Source: Acholeplasmataceae bacterium UBA5769 (lineage in GTDB: Bacteria; Bacillota_I; Bacilli_A; Acholeplasmatales; Acholeplasmataceae). From it: 64,000 bases of DNA. The notes beneath the pieces were generated by a model, which had not been told where the DNA came from, ran no database searches, and worked only from the letters and a program-made list of their open reading frames with translations. The position numbers were made by a program, and so were the translations under genes. Numbering within the stretch: the stretch's first letter is position 1; each line of letters starts with the position of its first letter. The stretch is from contig DIER01000016.1 in NCBI GenBank assembly GCA_002418725.1, forward strand, positions 4,746 through 68,745, written 5' to 3'. Of this stretch, positions 17,079 through 25,892 are shown piece by piece.

Positions 17079-17774
17079 TTATTTTCTGGCAAATCCTAAC
17101 GTTCCAAAGACACCACCAACCGCATTGAGTAAGTAGGTTAAGATGTAGAGGACGGTGGTAATCGTTCCCACAATTTCAACATCCTGTAAACTTGGAACAA
17201 AGAGGTTTTGAACAATCAACATGAGAATCGCTAGGAATAAGGTAATCGCTCCTAAACGCAACATAAAGATAGATAAACGTCCTGGTTTCTTATACGCATA
17301 GAGGACCCATAGCAAGAAAGGTACAGAAACGGTTACACCAGGAATAATGTATGCAGAAAGAGCAACGAGTTGTTGAAACGGACCTTCAATAAAACCTAGA
17401 GCACTCCCTAACCATGCAGGTGAATCCACAGCAATAGGCACTAAAACCGATTGACCTGAAAGTGAGTTTTCAACAAACAAGAAGATCAAGGTCACTGTGA
17501 GCAAAACACGAAGGATGATCCCTCGTCTAATCGCCCATAAAATCATGATTTGTCCAGCGATTAATGCAAGAACTGCATACTCGCTCACAAATGCATAAGG
17601 TGCTAACATATCATTCACCATATCCGCGTAGGGTAGTAAGGTTGCGATAAAGGGTAGCGTTTGGTAGGTGAGAATGAGTTGAACTGCAAGAAATACAGAA
17701 GAAATGAGGATCAAGATAAATCCTAATGTTCTTACAATCTTGCCAAAAGCTTTATTGTATACGCGTTTGTTCAT
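17079..17774 (-). CDS. Hypothetical polytopic membrane protein, 231 aa
   Basis: Six membrane segments are predicted, at about residues 15-33, 38-58, 65-90, 92-110, 140-160 and 175-195, with a further one near the C-terminus. I do not recognise the family. The ATG at 17774 is preferred over an in-frame GTG two codons upstream; neither has a strong ribosome site. It is transcribed alone, with a terminator after it. It lies between the PII/antiporter pair and the PTS-like permease, but no functional link is visible. Confidence 0.6.
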   Translation of the reverse strand: MNKRVYNKAFGKIVRTLGFILILISSVFLAVQLILTYQTLPFIATLLPYADMVNDMLAPYAFVSEYAVLALIAGQIMILWAIRRGIILRVLLTVTLIFLFVENSLSGQSVLVPIAVDSPAWLGSALGFIEGPFQQLVALSAYIIPGVTVSVPFLLWVLYAYKKPGRLSIFMLRLGAITLFLAILMLIVQNLFVPSLQDVEIVGTITTVLYILTYLLNAVGGVFGTLGFARK

Positions 17775-17857
17775 AAACACACCACTTTCTTAAGTAATAT
17801 TATGCTTCATGAACTATTTTATCATAAATTCATGAAGATGTTATCATTTTGGAATGA

Positions 17858-18895
17858 CTAATTGATATCTTTATTAACCGCTAAATCGCCATCGACGATG
17901 AGTCCTTTTTTTCTAAAAATATAATCAATCACAAAGACAAGTGTCGCAGATAAGACAAGCATGAATGCTACAGACAGCCAGCCGTTCAATGAATAATTCA
18001 TCGCAGCCAGTGTTTGAAGCTGACCCACTAAACCTGAGGAACCCATACCTGCACCTGCAGCGGTGGTTTCTGTTCTAAAGATCAGGTAAAACAATGGTCC
18101 TAAAATCGCAGATGCGATGATGGTAGGTAACCAAATAATCGGTTTTCTTAAAACGTTTTTAAATTGTAACATCGACGTACCAAATGCGATGGATAAAACC
18201 ATACCAATGGAATTATCTTTTCTTGATTGCACTGCAAAACCAATCATTTGAGCGGTACAGCCAATCACGGCAGCGCCACCTGCGATGCCACCTAAATTAA
18301 TGGAAATCGCAATCGCTGCTGAAGAAAGGGGTGAGGTTAATAACATACCCATCACAACGGCAACGACGATAGACATCGGAATCGGTGCAAACACAAAGGT
18401 CCACTCCACAAAGGCTTGAATCTGATCAATCACGAAGCGGACGGGTCCACCAATCACGAGTGTTAATAACACTGCAATCGCAACCCCTGTTAAAGGAATG
18501 AGTAAAATATCCACAGGTGTCCGTTTCACCAATAATTTTTCAAGAATTAAAATACCAAAGATCGTTACTAAGTAAATTTTAACTGGTTCGTTTGCGATCG
18601 CACCTTCAACGAAAGACCCGTTTAATAACAAGGTAAATGAGGAAGCGATGCCACCAATCACACCGGCAACAACCAGTTTAAGACCATTCATCTTTAAACT
18701 GATACCAATACCAATACCTATACCGACACCAAGGAGGGATGCTAATCTGTTATAAATCACAACTTCAAGTAATTGGATACCTAAAAGTGTACCCATTTGT
18801 TTAATGATGACACCGATGATGAGGGTTGCAAAGAGCCCGTAAACCATCCCATTCATGGTTGTCATAACAAAACCTTTCACTTTTCTTTCTTTCAT
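17858..18895 (-). CDS. PTS EIIC-like membrane protein (PTS_EIIC_2 family)
   Basis: A 345-residue membrane protein with about ten segments. MKERKVKGFVMTTMNGMVYGLFATLIIGVIIKQMG and the glycine-rich GVGIGIGIGISLK match the PTS_EIIC_2 family. These stand-alone membrane proteins are related to PTS IIC permeases but have no IIA or IIB domains. No phosphorylation site is visible and the substrate is unknown. I chose the ATG at 18895 because a promoter (TTGTAT 18941-18946, TAAAAT 18919-18924, 16-bp spacer) lies inside the longer frame that starts with TTG at 18946. No PTS partner is adjacent. Confidence 0.7.
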   Translation of the reverse strand: MKERKVKGFVMTTMNGMVYGLFATLIIGVIIKQMGTLLGIQLLEVVIYNRLASLLGVGIGIGIGISLKMNGLKLVVAGVIGGIASSFTLLLNGSFVEGAIANEPVKIYLVTIFGILILEKLLVKRTPVDILLIPLTGVAIAVLLTLVIGGPVRFVIDQIQAFVEWTFVFAPIPMSIVVAVVMGMLLTSPLSSAAIAISINLGGIAGGAAVIGCTAQMIGFAVQSRKDNSIGMVLSIAFGTSMLQFKNVLRKPIIWLPTIIASAILGPLFYLIFRTETTAAGAGMGSSGLVGQLQTLAAMNYSLNGWLSVAFMLVLSATLVFVIDYIFRKKGLIVDGDLAVNKDIN

Positions 18896-18918
18896 GTCTT
18901 CATCTCGCTTTCGTTGAT

Positions 18919-18946
18919 ATTTTAGCATGTATTTCAAAAAATACAA
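18919..18946 (-). promoter_or_regulatory. Predicted promoter of the PTS EIIC-like gene
   Basis: TTGTAT and TAAAAT are spaced by 16 bp on the minus strand, about 24 bp before the ATG at 18895. Confidence 0.45.
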
Positions 18947-19032
18947 TCTTTTTCTCTTTGAATACCAAAGTAAGCGTATGAGTTATTTACATGAGACATA
19001 TATTTAAGTTTTTTTCTAATGTTTGATGTCTA

Positions 19033-19069
19033 TAAAAAGAAAAGCCTTAATCAAATGATTAAGACTTTG
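19033..19069 (-). terminator. Terminator after tRNA-Leu
   Basis: An 11-bp stem with one G-U pair (AAGTCTTAATC with GATTAAGGCTT, 4-nt loop, 19042-19067) is followed by a T-rich tract on the minus strand. It lies 13 bp past the CCA end. Confidence 0.85.
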
Positions 19070-19079
19070 AGTTCATAGA

Positions 19080-19167
19080 TGGTCCCCGCGGCCGGGCTCG
19101 AACCAGCACGGATTATTCATCCACCAGATTTTGAGTCTGGCACGTCTACCAATTTCATCACGCGGGG
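19080..19167 (-). tRNA. tRNA-Leu(CAA)
   Basis: The minus strand folds as a class II tRNA of 88 nt with encoded CCA. The acceptor stem is CCCCGCG/CGCGGGG. The anticodon stem-loop is CCAGA-CTCAAAA-TCTGG with anticodon CAA (reads TTG). The variable arm pairs GGAT with ATCC. The T arm is GCTGG-TTCGAGC-CCGGC. The discriminator base is A, as expected for leucine. It has its own promoter and terminator. Confidence 0.96.
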
Positions 19168-19217
19168 GTGCAAAACGTGAAAGGTTCGTTGAAACCTTTG
19201 TTGTTTGCAGCAAAATC

Positions 19218-19246
19218 ATGATAACATGGAAATCTTAAGATTGCAA
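19218..19246 (-). promoter_or_regulatory. Predicted promoter of tRNA-Leu
   Basis: TTGCAA (19241-19246) and TATCAT (19218-19223) on the minus strand are separated by 17 bp, about 50 bp before the mature tRNA 5' end. Confidence 0.5.
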
Positions 19247-19254
19247 ATGTTTTT

Positions 19255-20928
19255 CTACATTTCTTTTAACGCAGTAATCCCTAAGATTCTTAAGCCTTCA
19301 TTGATCACGATTTGAATGGCTTTAATAAAATGCATGTTGAGTTGCTTATGTCCTTCTTCTTCCACTAAAAGGCGTTGTTTACCATAGAAGCTATTGAACG
19401 CTTGCGCAAGCGAGGTGATATATCTTGCCACTTGATTGGGTGCGTTGTTTTCTTTGGCACGCAGTAACACTTGAGGAAATTGTGCCAACAGTTTGATCAC
19501 TTCAAAGTAATGATCTTCTAGAAGATAAGACGTATCCATCAAAGATGCATGTAATTCAACTTCTTTTAAAATCGATTCAATACGAACAGAACTATACTGC
19601 AAGTAAGGACCAGTCATCCCTTCAAATTTGAGCATGTTTGCTAAATTGAAGTCAACATCTAAGTGACGTTCGTTTTTTAAGTCATTAAAGATAATCGCGC
19701 CAACACCAACGGCTTTGGCAACCTCATCTTGGTTTTTAAGGTTAGGGTTTTTTTCAACAATCGCTTGTTTTGCATCATCAATCGCTTGGATGATGACATC
19801 TTCCAAACGTTTGAACTTACCACCACGAGTTGACATCTTTTTACCATCGATGAGAACTAAACCAAAGTTGATATGTTCAATGTCAAAGTTATAACCCATC
19901 AAATCTGTGACCGCTTTTAATTGTTTAAAGTGAAGTTGTTGTTCATTACCGACCACATAGAGTAAGCGATTGGCATGATACGTCTTGTGACGATACATGA
20001 TCGCTGCTAGATCTCTTGTAATATAAAGGGTTGCACCATCACTTTTTTTGATCAGTGCAGGAGGTAAATCGTTAGGAAGTTCAACGATGGTTGCACCACT
20101 GTCAAGTTTGAGTAACCCTTTTTGTTCAAGTTCACTGACAACAGCATCCATCTTATCATTATAGAAAGCTTCACCGTTAAATGAATCAAAAGAAACACCT
20201 AAAAGATCATACATGTCCATAAACTCTTTTAAGGATTCTTCTTTAAACCACTGCCATAAACGATGGTAAGTTTCATTTCCTTCTTCTAGTGCTTTAAAGA
20301 CTTCACGTGCTTTATCTTCTAGTGTGAGGTCTTCTTTTTCGGCATCATGAAAACGAACGTAGAGCTTTTGGAGTTCAGCGATCGGGTTTTGCTTGATTTC
20401 ATCGTCATTACCCCAAAGTTCGTAAGCGACAATCATCTTGCCAAACTGGGTGCCCCAGTCACCTAGGTGGTTGACTGCAACCACGTCATAACCACATTTT
20501 TTATAGATATTTTTAATGGCGTTTCCAATCATGGTCGAACGTAAATGTCCCACGCCAAAAGATTTCGCAATATTTGGTGAGGAATAATCCATCACAACCG
20601 TTTCACCAACCCCAACCGTTTGACTCCCGTAATGTCCACCTTCACGTAAGATGGTTTCAAGCAGTGGTTTGGCAAAAAAATGACGGTTCAAATAAATGTT
20701 TAAAAACCCATTGAGAAATTCAATCTTTTCAATCTTTTCAACCGTATCTAAAACGACTTTAAACTGTTCAAAGACAGCCATAGGACTCTTTTGCCAAAGT
20801 TTCGCATAAGCAAAAAGGGGCATGGCGAGATCCGCACTGCCTTTTTTGGGTTCTTCAATGATGATATTGTCTAGCGCGAGTTTTTCTTCTAAATACGCTT
20901 TTAATTCTTGTTTAAATTGTTCAATCAT
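19255..20928 (-). CDS. argS: Arginyl-tRNA synthetase
   Basis: A 557-residue class I aminoacyl-tRNA synthetase. The N-terminal additional domain (residues 1-110) is followed by the Rossmann core with SPNIAKSFGVGHLRST (HIGH motif as GVGHL) and the DGKKMSTRGGKF loop (KMSTR). The C-terminal DALR anticodon domain begins near residue 440 with GPYLQYSSVRIESILK, a strongly conserved ArgRS block. Length is normal for the family. AAAGGATG precedes the start. It may be co-transcribed into the tRNA-Leu region, but the tRNA has its own promoter. Confidence 0.97.
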   Translation of the reverse strand: MIEQFKQELKAYLEEKLALDNIIIEEPKKGSADLAMPLFAYAKLWQKSPMAVFEQFKVVLDTVEKIEKIEFLNGFLNIYLNRHFFAKPLLETILREGGHYGSQTVGVGETVVMDYSSPNIAKSFGVGHLRSTMIGNAIKNIYKKCGYDVVAVNHLGDWGTQFGKMIVAYELWGNDDEIKQNPIAELQKLYVRFHDAEKEDLTLEDKAREVFKALEEGNETYHRLWQWFKEESLKEFMDMYDLLGVSFDSFNGEAFYNDKMDAVVSELEQKGLLKLDSGATIVELPNDLPPALIKKSDGATLYITRDLAAIMYRHKTYHANRLLYVVGNEQQLHFKQLKAVTDLMGYNFDIEHINFGLVLIDGKKMSTRGGKFKRLEDVIIQAIDDAKQAIVEKNPNLKNQDEVAKAVGVGAIIFNDLKNERHLDVDFNLANMLKFEGMTGPYLQYSSVRIESILKEVELHASLMDTSYLLEDHYFEVIKLLAQFPQVLLRAKENNAPNQVARYITSLAQAFNSFYGKQRLLVEEEGHKQLNMHFIKAIQIVINEGLRILGITALKEM

Positions 20929-20948
20929 ACGTACACATCCTTTATAAT

Positions 20949-20976
20949 CAAAAAAAGCACCAAGTGCTTTTTTTAT
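20949..20976 (-). terminator. Terminator after the thioredoxin-like gene
   Basis: AAAGCAC-CAA-GTGCTTT hairpin (20954-20970) flanked by A and T runs. It overlaps the end of the 20973-21575 coding region and separates it from argS. Confidence 0.85.
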
Positions 20977-21575
20977 GCGTTAATTAAATCAATACCATCT
21001 TCGTAGAAGTTTCGAATATTTCTGTTAATCATGGTAGAGGTTGACGTATCTGCATTGGCTGCAGCATAGAGTTTCACCATTTCACCATTGATAAACAGCG
21101 CAATTTGTGGTGTTGAAGTTGCAAATCCAGCATGCGCAGCACTGAGCGCTTCAAAACCTTTGATATCTGCTGTAACATCCATGTAATAAACTTTATCGGT
21201 GTACTGGTTCATGCCAGTTGATGTAAAGTATGTTGAAATCGGAGTCACATGTGTTTGACAACCTGGACATGCCGCATAACCGATATAAACAATGACAACT
21301 TCTTCTTTTTCAATAATATCTTTTAATCCTTTTTTGAAGAGTGATCCTTCGTATTTAATTTGGTAGAGCGGATGATCTTCAGGCATCGTGGTCACACCGT
21401 ATGCTTCGTAAGCTTTTAAAATCTTTTCTGGGTTGTTTGGTGTTAAGACAATGAGTAAGACGATGATTGCAAGAAAAAATCCTGCAATGGAAATCCAAGT
21501 AAAAGGTGAAACATTGGATTGATTCTTATTGTATTTATCAATTTTTGCTGGTTTAGCGTTTGCTGTTCTTGCCAT
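20973..21575 (-). CDS. Membrane-anchored thioredoxin-like protein
   Basis: The 200-residue protein has a basic N-terminus, one membrane segment (about residues 26-45) and an extracytoplasmic or cytoplasmic domain. The core is VVIVYIGYAACPGCQTHVTPISTYF, with a CPGC motif at about 103-106 in the position of the thioredoxin active site. TSTPQIALFINGEMV then fits the cis-proline region. This resembles bacteriocin-transport-accessory/thioredoxin-like thiol proteins. Orientation and redox role are inference. It has its own promoter and terminator. GGAGGAATT lies before the ATG. Confidence 0.7.
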   Translation of the reverse strand: MARTANAKPAKIDKYNKNQSNVSPFTWISIAGFFLAIIVLLIVLTPNNPEKILKAYEAYGVTTMPEDHPLYQIKYEGSLFKKGLKDIIEKEEVVIVYIGYAACPGCQTHVTPISTYFTSTGMNQYTDKVYYMDVTADIKGFEALSAAHAGFATSTPQIALFINGEMVKLYAAANADTSTSTMINRNIRNFYEDGIDLINA

Positions 21576-21607
21576 GTGGGTAATTCCTCCTCGTTTGACT
21601 AATCGTC

Positions 21608-21637
21608 ATTATAGCACACAATGAACCGATTATTCAA
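21608..21637 (-). promoter_or_regulatory. Predicted promoter of the thioredoxin-like gene
   Basis: TTGAAT (21632-21637) and TATAAT (21608-21613) on the minus strand, 18-bp spacer, about 32 bp before the ATG. Confidence 0.6.
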
Positions 21638-21659
21638 TCTTAAACTTTAAGTTTAGTAA

Positions 21660-22964
21660 TTATGATAAAATATGAGATCCAAAGACTCTTTCAAAGATAT
21701 AATCCACGTGAATAAGATGTTTTTCAAGACTAAAGAGATGTTCGATATCTTTTTCACTCAGATAAGGATTTAATCCTTCATAAGTAGCTAAAAGATCCTT
21801 AAGTGCTGTTTTTTCACGCAGTGCTTGATGGCTTAATCGTTGTATGATGTCATAAGCATCCTCACGCATCATCCCTTTTTCAATCAAATGGGAAAGTATG
21901 CTTTGGGCAAAAACAACACCTTGGGTTATGCCAATGTTTTCAAGCATTTTTTCAGGAAAGAAAACAAGATCCTGCAGGGTACGTGCATACCGGTTTAACA
22001 TATAATCAACAAGCGATGTGGCATCACTTAAAATAATTCTTTCAACCGATGAATGTGAAATATCACGTTCATGCCATAAAGCAATGTTTTCAAAACTTGA
22101 GAGCATATAACCGCGAACCACACGTGATAAACCTGTGATATTTTCACTTGAAATGGGGTTTTTCTTGTGCGGCATCGCTGAAGATCCTTTTTGGTAAGCA
22201 CTGAAATACTCAGAGACTTCACCCACTTCGGTTCGAGCTAAATGTCTGATTTCAACCGCAATCTTTTCAAGTTCGCTTGCCATGAGTGCGAGACTTGACA
22301 TGTAGGAGGCATGACGATCACGTTGTAAGGTTTGTGTTGCAATTCGAGATTCCTTAAGACCTAATCTTTTGGCTGCTATTTTTTGGATATCTGGATGATT
22401 TCCTGCAAAGTTACCAACCGCACCTGACATTTTCACCACAGAAATATTTTCTGCCGCTTGAATGAACTGATGTTTAAGTCTTTTGAAATCTTGATACCAT
22501 AAAGCAAACTTTAACCCAAACGATGTTATTTCTGCGTGTATGCCATGCGTTCTTCCGATACATGGTGTCTTTTTAAACGTAAAAGCGTGAGTTTTAAGCA
22601 CTTCCATGAATCGATCAATATCTTCTAAAATAAGTTGATTGACGTCTTTTAAAATCAATGATTGTGCACTATCGACCACATCTGTTGAGGTGAGTCCATA
22701 GTGAAACCATTTTTTTTCATCACCTAATGATGTTGAAACAGCACGGGTAAACGCGATAACATCGTGCTTGGTTTCTTCTTCGATTTGGTAAATTTGATTG
22801 ACATCAAAGGTCGCTTTTTCTAACTTTTCATACGTATTTTCATCGAAAAGACCTTTTTTCATCCACGCATAACTTGCTGCAAGTTCGACTTTCAAAAACA
22901 TTTTAAACTTGTTTTCATCACTCCATAAGGCTTTTAATTCAGGACGTTGATAACGACTTATCAT
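21660..22964 (-). CDS. purB: Adenylosuccinate lyase
   Basis: A 434-residue member of the fumarase/aspartase superfamily. It cleaves adenylosuccinate to AMP and fumarate, and SAICAR to AICAR. It shows FTRAVSTSLGDEKKWFHYGLTSTDVVDSAQSL near residue 75, TPCIGRTHGIHAEITSFGLK with the catalytic His, and the signature GSSAMPHKKNPISSENITGLSRVVRGY. It follows purA by 11 bp, so the two steps that turn IMP into AMP are co-expressed. No other pur gene is in the window, consistent with salvage-based AMP synthesis. Confidence 0.97.
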   Translation of the reverse strand: MISRYQRPELKALWSDENKFKMFLKVELAASYAWMKKGLFDENTYEKLEKATFDVNQIYQIEEETKHDVIAFTRAVSTSLGDEKKWFHYGLTSTDVVDSAQSLILKDVNQLILEDIDRFMEVLKTHAFTFKKTPCIGRTHGIHAEITSFGLKFALWYQDFKRLKHQFIQAAENISVVKMSGAVGNFAGNHPDIQKIAAKRLGLKESRIATQTLQRDRHASYMSSLALMASELEKIAVEIRHLARTEVGEVSEYFSAYQKGSSAMPHKKNPISSENITGLSRVVRGYMLSSFENIALWHERDISHSSVERIILSDATSLVDYMLNRYARTLQDLVFFPEKMLENIGITQGVVFAQSILSHLIEKGMMREDAYDIIQRLSHQALREKTALKDLLATYEGLNPYLSEKDIEHLFSLEKHLIHVDYIFERVFGSHILS

Positions 22965-22975
22965 ATGAGCACTTC

Positions 22976-24247
22976 CTATTCGAAGAAATGGTTGACCATG
23001 ATCGTTTGATCGCGGTCAGGTCCTACCGAAAACATACCAATGGGAACTTGAATAAGTTCAGCGATTTTATTTAAATACTTTTTCGCGTTAACGGGAAGTT
23101 CTTCAAAAGATTTGACTCCTGTGATATCTTCATCCCACCCAGGCATCGTGATATAGTTGGGTTTTGCACGCATGAAATCTTCAATCTCGGCGGGAATATA
23201 ATCAATGGTTTTCCCATCGAGTTCATAAGATACGGCTATCTTTAATTCAGGAATACCTGTTAACACATCAAGAAGTGTCACCGAGAGATAACTTAAACCA
23301 GAAACACGCTTTGTGTGTCTTAAAATGACGGTATCAAGCCATCCGATGCGTCTTGGTCTACCTGTTGTCGTTCCGTACTCACGTCCAACTTCTCGGATAT
23401 GATGTGCGAGTTCACCTTCAATCTCTGAAGGCATCGGCCCTGAGCCAACGCGTGTGGTGTAAGCTTTCGTCACACCAACCGCACCTTCAATGAGCCATGG
23501 TGCAATCCCGGTGTTTACCGGTACTGAGGATGCTGTAGGTGAACTTGAGGTCACATAAGGGTATGTGCCATGATCAAGACATAACAAAACACCTTGGGCA
23601 CCTTCAAATAGTATTTTCTTATTTTCTTCAATCAATTGATTGAGGTAAACAGAGGTATCTTTTACATAAGGTCTCATCTGCTCTGCGTAAGGTAAATATT
23701 CTTGATAAATGTGATCAAGGTCAACAAGTGCGTGATCATAAGCATTGAGTTCAAAATTCTTTTGTTCAACTAAGGTTTTAAGTTCATGGTAGAAACGTGT
23801 TGGATGGATAAATGTGGATACGCGAATCCCAATACGCGCGGATTTATCTGTATAAGCTGGACCAATCCCTTTATGAGTTGTTCCAATCTTTTCATCACCT
23901 TTTCTTTTTTCATAAGCCTTATCAAGTTCTGGATGATAGGGAAGAACGATGTGTGCGCGGTCCGATATAGAAAGTTTGAATGGTGTTTCAATCTTTGCGA
24001 TTTCTTCAACGAATGCTTTAGGATTGATCACCATCCCGTTGGCCATGACATTATCTATCTTAGGATTCAATATCCCAGAGGGTAAAAGGTGTAAACTGTG
24101 TTTTTGTCCATCAAAAACAACCGTATGACCCGCATTGTTACCACCTTGATAGCGAACAACGACATCCGCGTGTTGTGCGAGATAATCCGTGATTTTTCCT
24201 TTACCTTCGTCACCCCATTGGGTACCGACAACAACGATTCTTTTCAT
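22976..24247 (-). CDS. purA: Adenylosuccinate synthetase
   Basis: A 423-residue GTP-dependent enzyme converting IMP and aspartate to adenylosuccinate. MKRIVVVGTQWGDEGKGKITD has the GDEGKGK nucleotide loop. IGTTHKGIGPAYTDKSARIGIRV, FEGAQGVLLCLDHGTYPYVTSS and GTTTGRPRRIGWLD are further conserved blocks. Length is typical. GGGAGGATT precedes the ATG. It is first in the purA-purB operon, driven by a promoter carrying two perfect inverted repeats. Confidence 0.97.
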   Translation of the reverse strand: MKRIVVVGTQWGDEGKGKITDYLAQHADVVVRYQGGNNAGHTVVFDGQKHSLHLLPSGILNPKIDNVMANGMVINPKAFVEEIAKIETPFKLSISDRAHIVLPYHPELDKAYEKRKGDEKIGTTHKGIGPAYTDKSARIGIRVSTFIHPTRFYHELKTLVEQKNFELNAYDHALVDLDHIYQEYLPYAEQMRPYVKDTSVYLNQLIEENKKILFEGAQGVLLCLDHGTYPYVTSSSPTASSVPVNTGIAPWLIEGAVGVTKAYTTRVGSGPMPSEIEGELAHHIREVGREYGTTTGRPRRIGWLDTVILRHTKRVSGLSYLSVTLLDVLTGIPELKIAVSYELDGKTIDYIPAEIEDFMRAKPNYITMPGWDEDITGVKSFEELPVNAKKYLNKIAELIQVPIGMFSVGPDRDQTIMVNHFFE

Positions 24248-24301
24248 GAAAATCCTCCCTTATGTTTGACGCTTTAAATGAAAAAGTGGTCTTTCAACCA
24301 A

Positions 24302-24336
24302 GTATGATTTTATCATACGTATTGACTATAGTCAAT
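24302..24336 (-). promoter_or_regulatory. purA promoter overlapped by two inverted repeats
   Basis: Minus-strand TTGACT (24330-24335) and TAAAAT (24307-24312) have a 17-bp spacer. The -35 box sits inside the perfect 16-bp palindrome ATTGACTATAGTCAAT (24321-24336). The -10 box sits inside GTATGAT-TTT-ATCATAC (24302-24318, 7-bp arms). Both are likely repressor sites. They do not match the Bacillus PurR box I know. Confidence 0.7.
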
Positions 24337-24394
24337 GAACGAAAGGGTTGTTTTTAGCATAATCCAAGACTTTTACAAATACTTTTTCTTTATC

Positions 24395-24423
24395 TTGTGA
24401 AAACGTTTTTATTTCAGTATAAT
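24395..24423 (+). promoter_or_regulatory. glgA promoter with cre-like element
   Basis: TTGTGA (24395-24400) and TATAAT (24418-24423) have a 17-bp spacer. The bases TGAAAACGTTTTTA, overlapping the spacer, resemble a CcpA cre site (TGWAARCGYTWNCW) with one mismatch, so catabolite control of glycogen synthesis is possible. Confidence 0.65.
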
Positions 24424-24441
24424 AGAGAAAAGGTGATAGAA

Positions 24442-25866
24442 ATGATGAAAATTCTTTTTTGCAGCGGTGAAGCCTACCCATTTTCTAAATCAGGTGGCCT
24501 TGCTGATGTTGCAGCAGCACTCCCTAAAGCATTAAAAAAACTTGGACACGAAGTGACCATTATCACGCCGTTTTATCAACAAATCAAAACCCATATCGAC
24601 CAGATGACTTATCTTGGTGAACGAATGATTAAGATGGGTGTATATGAAAAAAAGGCATCCTATTATCGTCTTGTTCATGATGATGTGCCTTATATTTTTG
24701 TAGATAACGATGATTTTTACAATCGTAAACGTTACTACGGTTATGAAGATGATGCCATGCGCTTCACATTTTTTAATTTTGCCATCTTTGAATACATGTG
24801 TTTAACCGAAGATTACGCAGATATCATTCATGCCAATGACTGGCAAACAGGACTTGTTCCTTTCTTTTTGGATGTAAAGTATCGTGCACTGAATCCTGCT
24901 TTTCAACACATGAAAACACTGCTTTCCATTCATAACTTAGAAAAACAAGGCTCTTACCCTATCGAAACCGAAAAGCTTTTTAACAATAAAAACTTTACTT
25001 ACATTCATATGGACCGTGTAAACTTTTTAAAATGCGGCATCATGAGAGCGAATGCGATCAATACGGTATCTGAAAATTATCGCAATGAAATCTTGACACG
25101 CTTTTATGGGTTCACACTAGATGGTCCCCTAAAGGCAAGACAACATGATCTTTATGGTATCTTAAACGGACTAGACCAAGAATTATATGATCCCATGAAA
25201 TCATCACTTTACCAAGCCTATAATGAAACCAATTTTATTGAAGGTAAGAAGGCCAATAAAGAACATCTCATAAACGATTTAAACCTTGAAGATGCATCTT
25301 TACCCCTTGTATCCTTTATCCACCGATTCGCAAGACAAAAAGGTATTGATATTTTAATGCCCGTCTTAGAAGACTTCTTGAAGTCTGGTGCTTTCAATTT
25401 TGTTGTTTTAGGTTATGGTGATGCCTTATATGAACAATTTTTCAGTGAGATGCAAAAGAAATACCCAAAACATGTTTATTATGAAAATGGATTTAACAGT
25501 GAACTCTCACAGAAAGTTTATGCAGCTTCCGATTTATTTATGTTACCCTCACTTTTTGAACCTTGTGGCTTAAACCAGATGATTGCGATGCGCTATGGTG
25601 CACTCCCTATCGTACGTGAAACCGGAGGTCTTAAAGATACCGTCACACCGTATAACAAGTTTACCGGTATTGGTGTGGGATTCGCATTTAAAAATTATGA
25701 TGCCGAAGAACTTAAAGAAGCGATTCATCAAGCACTTAATCTTTACAAAGAGGATCCTGAAGCGTGGCAAAACTTAATCCATCAAGCCATGCATGTGAAT
25801 CACAGTTTATCGAAGATGGCAAAAAAATACGTTGAACTGTACCAAAAATTACTCCAAGAAAACTAA
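24442..25866 (+). CDS. glgA: Glycogen synthase (ADP-glucose type)
   Basis: A 474-residue GT5 glycosyltransferase. It transfers glucose from ADP-glucose to alpha-1,4-glucan. The start MMKILFCSGEAYPFSKSGGLADV contains the KSGGL ADP-glucose loop. DIIHANDWQTGLVPFFL, NTVSENYRNEI and the C-terminal LFEPCGLNQMIAMRYGALPIVRETGGLKDTV are conserved. ATG 24442 or 24445 could both be used; AGGTGA lies upstream. No glgB, glgC or glgP is in the window. Confidence 0.95.
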   Translation: MMKILFCSGEAYPFSKSGGLADVAAALPKALKKLGHEVTIITPFYQQIKTHIDQMTYLGERMIKMGVYEKKASYYRLVHDDVPYIFVDNDDFYNRKRYYGYEDDAMRFTFFNFAIFEYMCLTEDYADIIHANDWQTGLVPFFLDVKYRALNPAFQHMKTLLSIHNLEKQGSYPIETEKLFNNKNFTYIHMDRVNFLKCGIMRANAINTVSENYRNEILTRFYGFTLDGPLKARQHDLYGILNGLDQELYDPMKSSLYQAYNETNFIEGKKANKEHLINDLNLEDASLPLVSFIHRFARQKGIDILMPVLEDFLKSGAFNFVVLGYGDALYEQFFSEMQKKYPKHVYYENGFNSELSQKVYAASDLFMLPSLFEPCGLNQMIAMRYGALPIVRETGGLKDTVTPYNKFTGIGVGFAFKNYDAEELKEAIHQALNLYKEDPEAWQNLIHQAMHVNHSLSKMAKKYVELYQKLLQEN

Positions 25867-25890
25867 AACCTGCAAAATTGCGGGTTTTCA
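25865..25890. terminator. Bidirectional terminator between glgA and nfo
   Basis: AAAACCTGCA and TGCGGGTTTT, with one G-T pair, form a stem around AAAT. It overlaps the glgA stop and lies 3 bp past the nfo stop on the other strand. Confidence 0.75.
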
Positions 25891-25892
25891 CT

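Noticed and set aside
20929..20972. T-box leader for argS
   Set aside because: The gap is only 44 bp and consists of the preceding gene's terminator; there is no room for a T-box.
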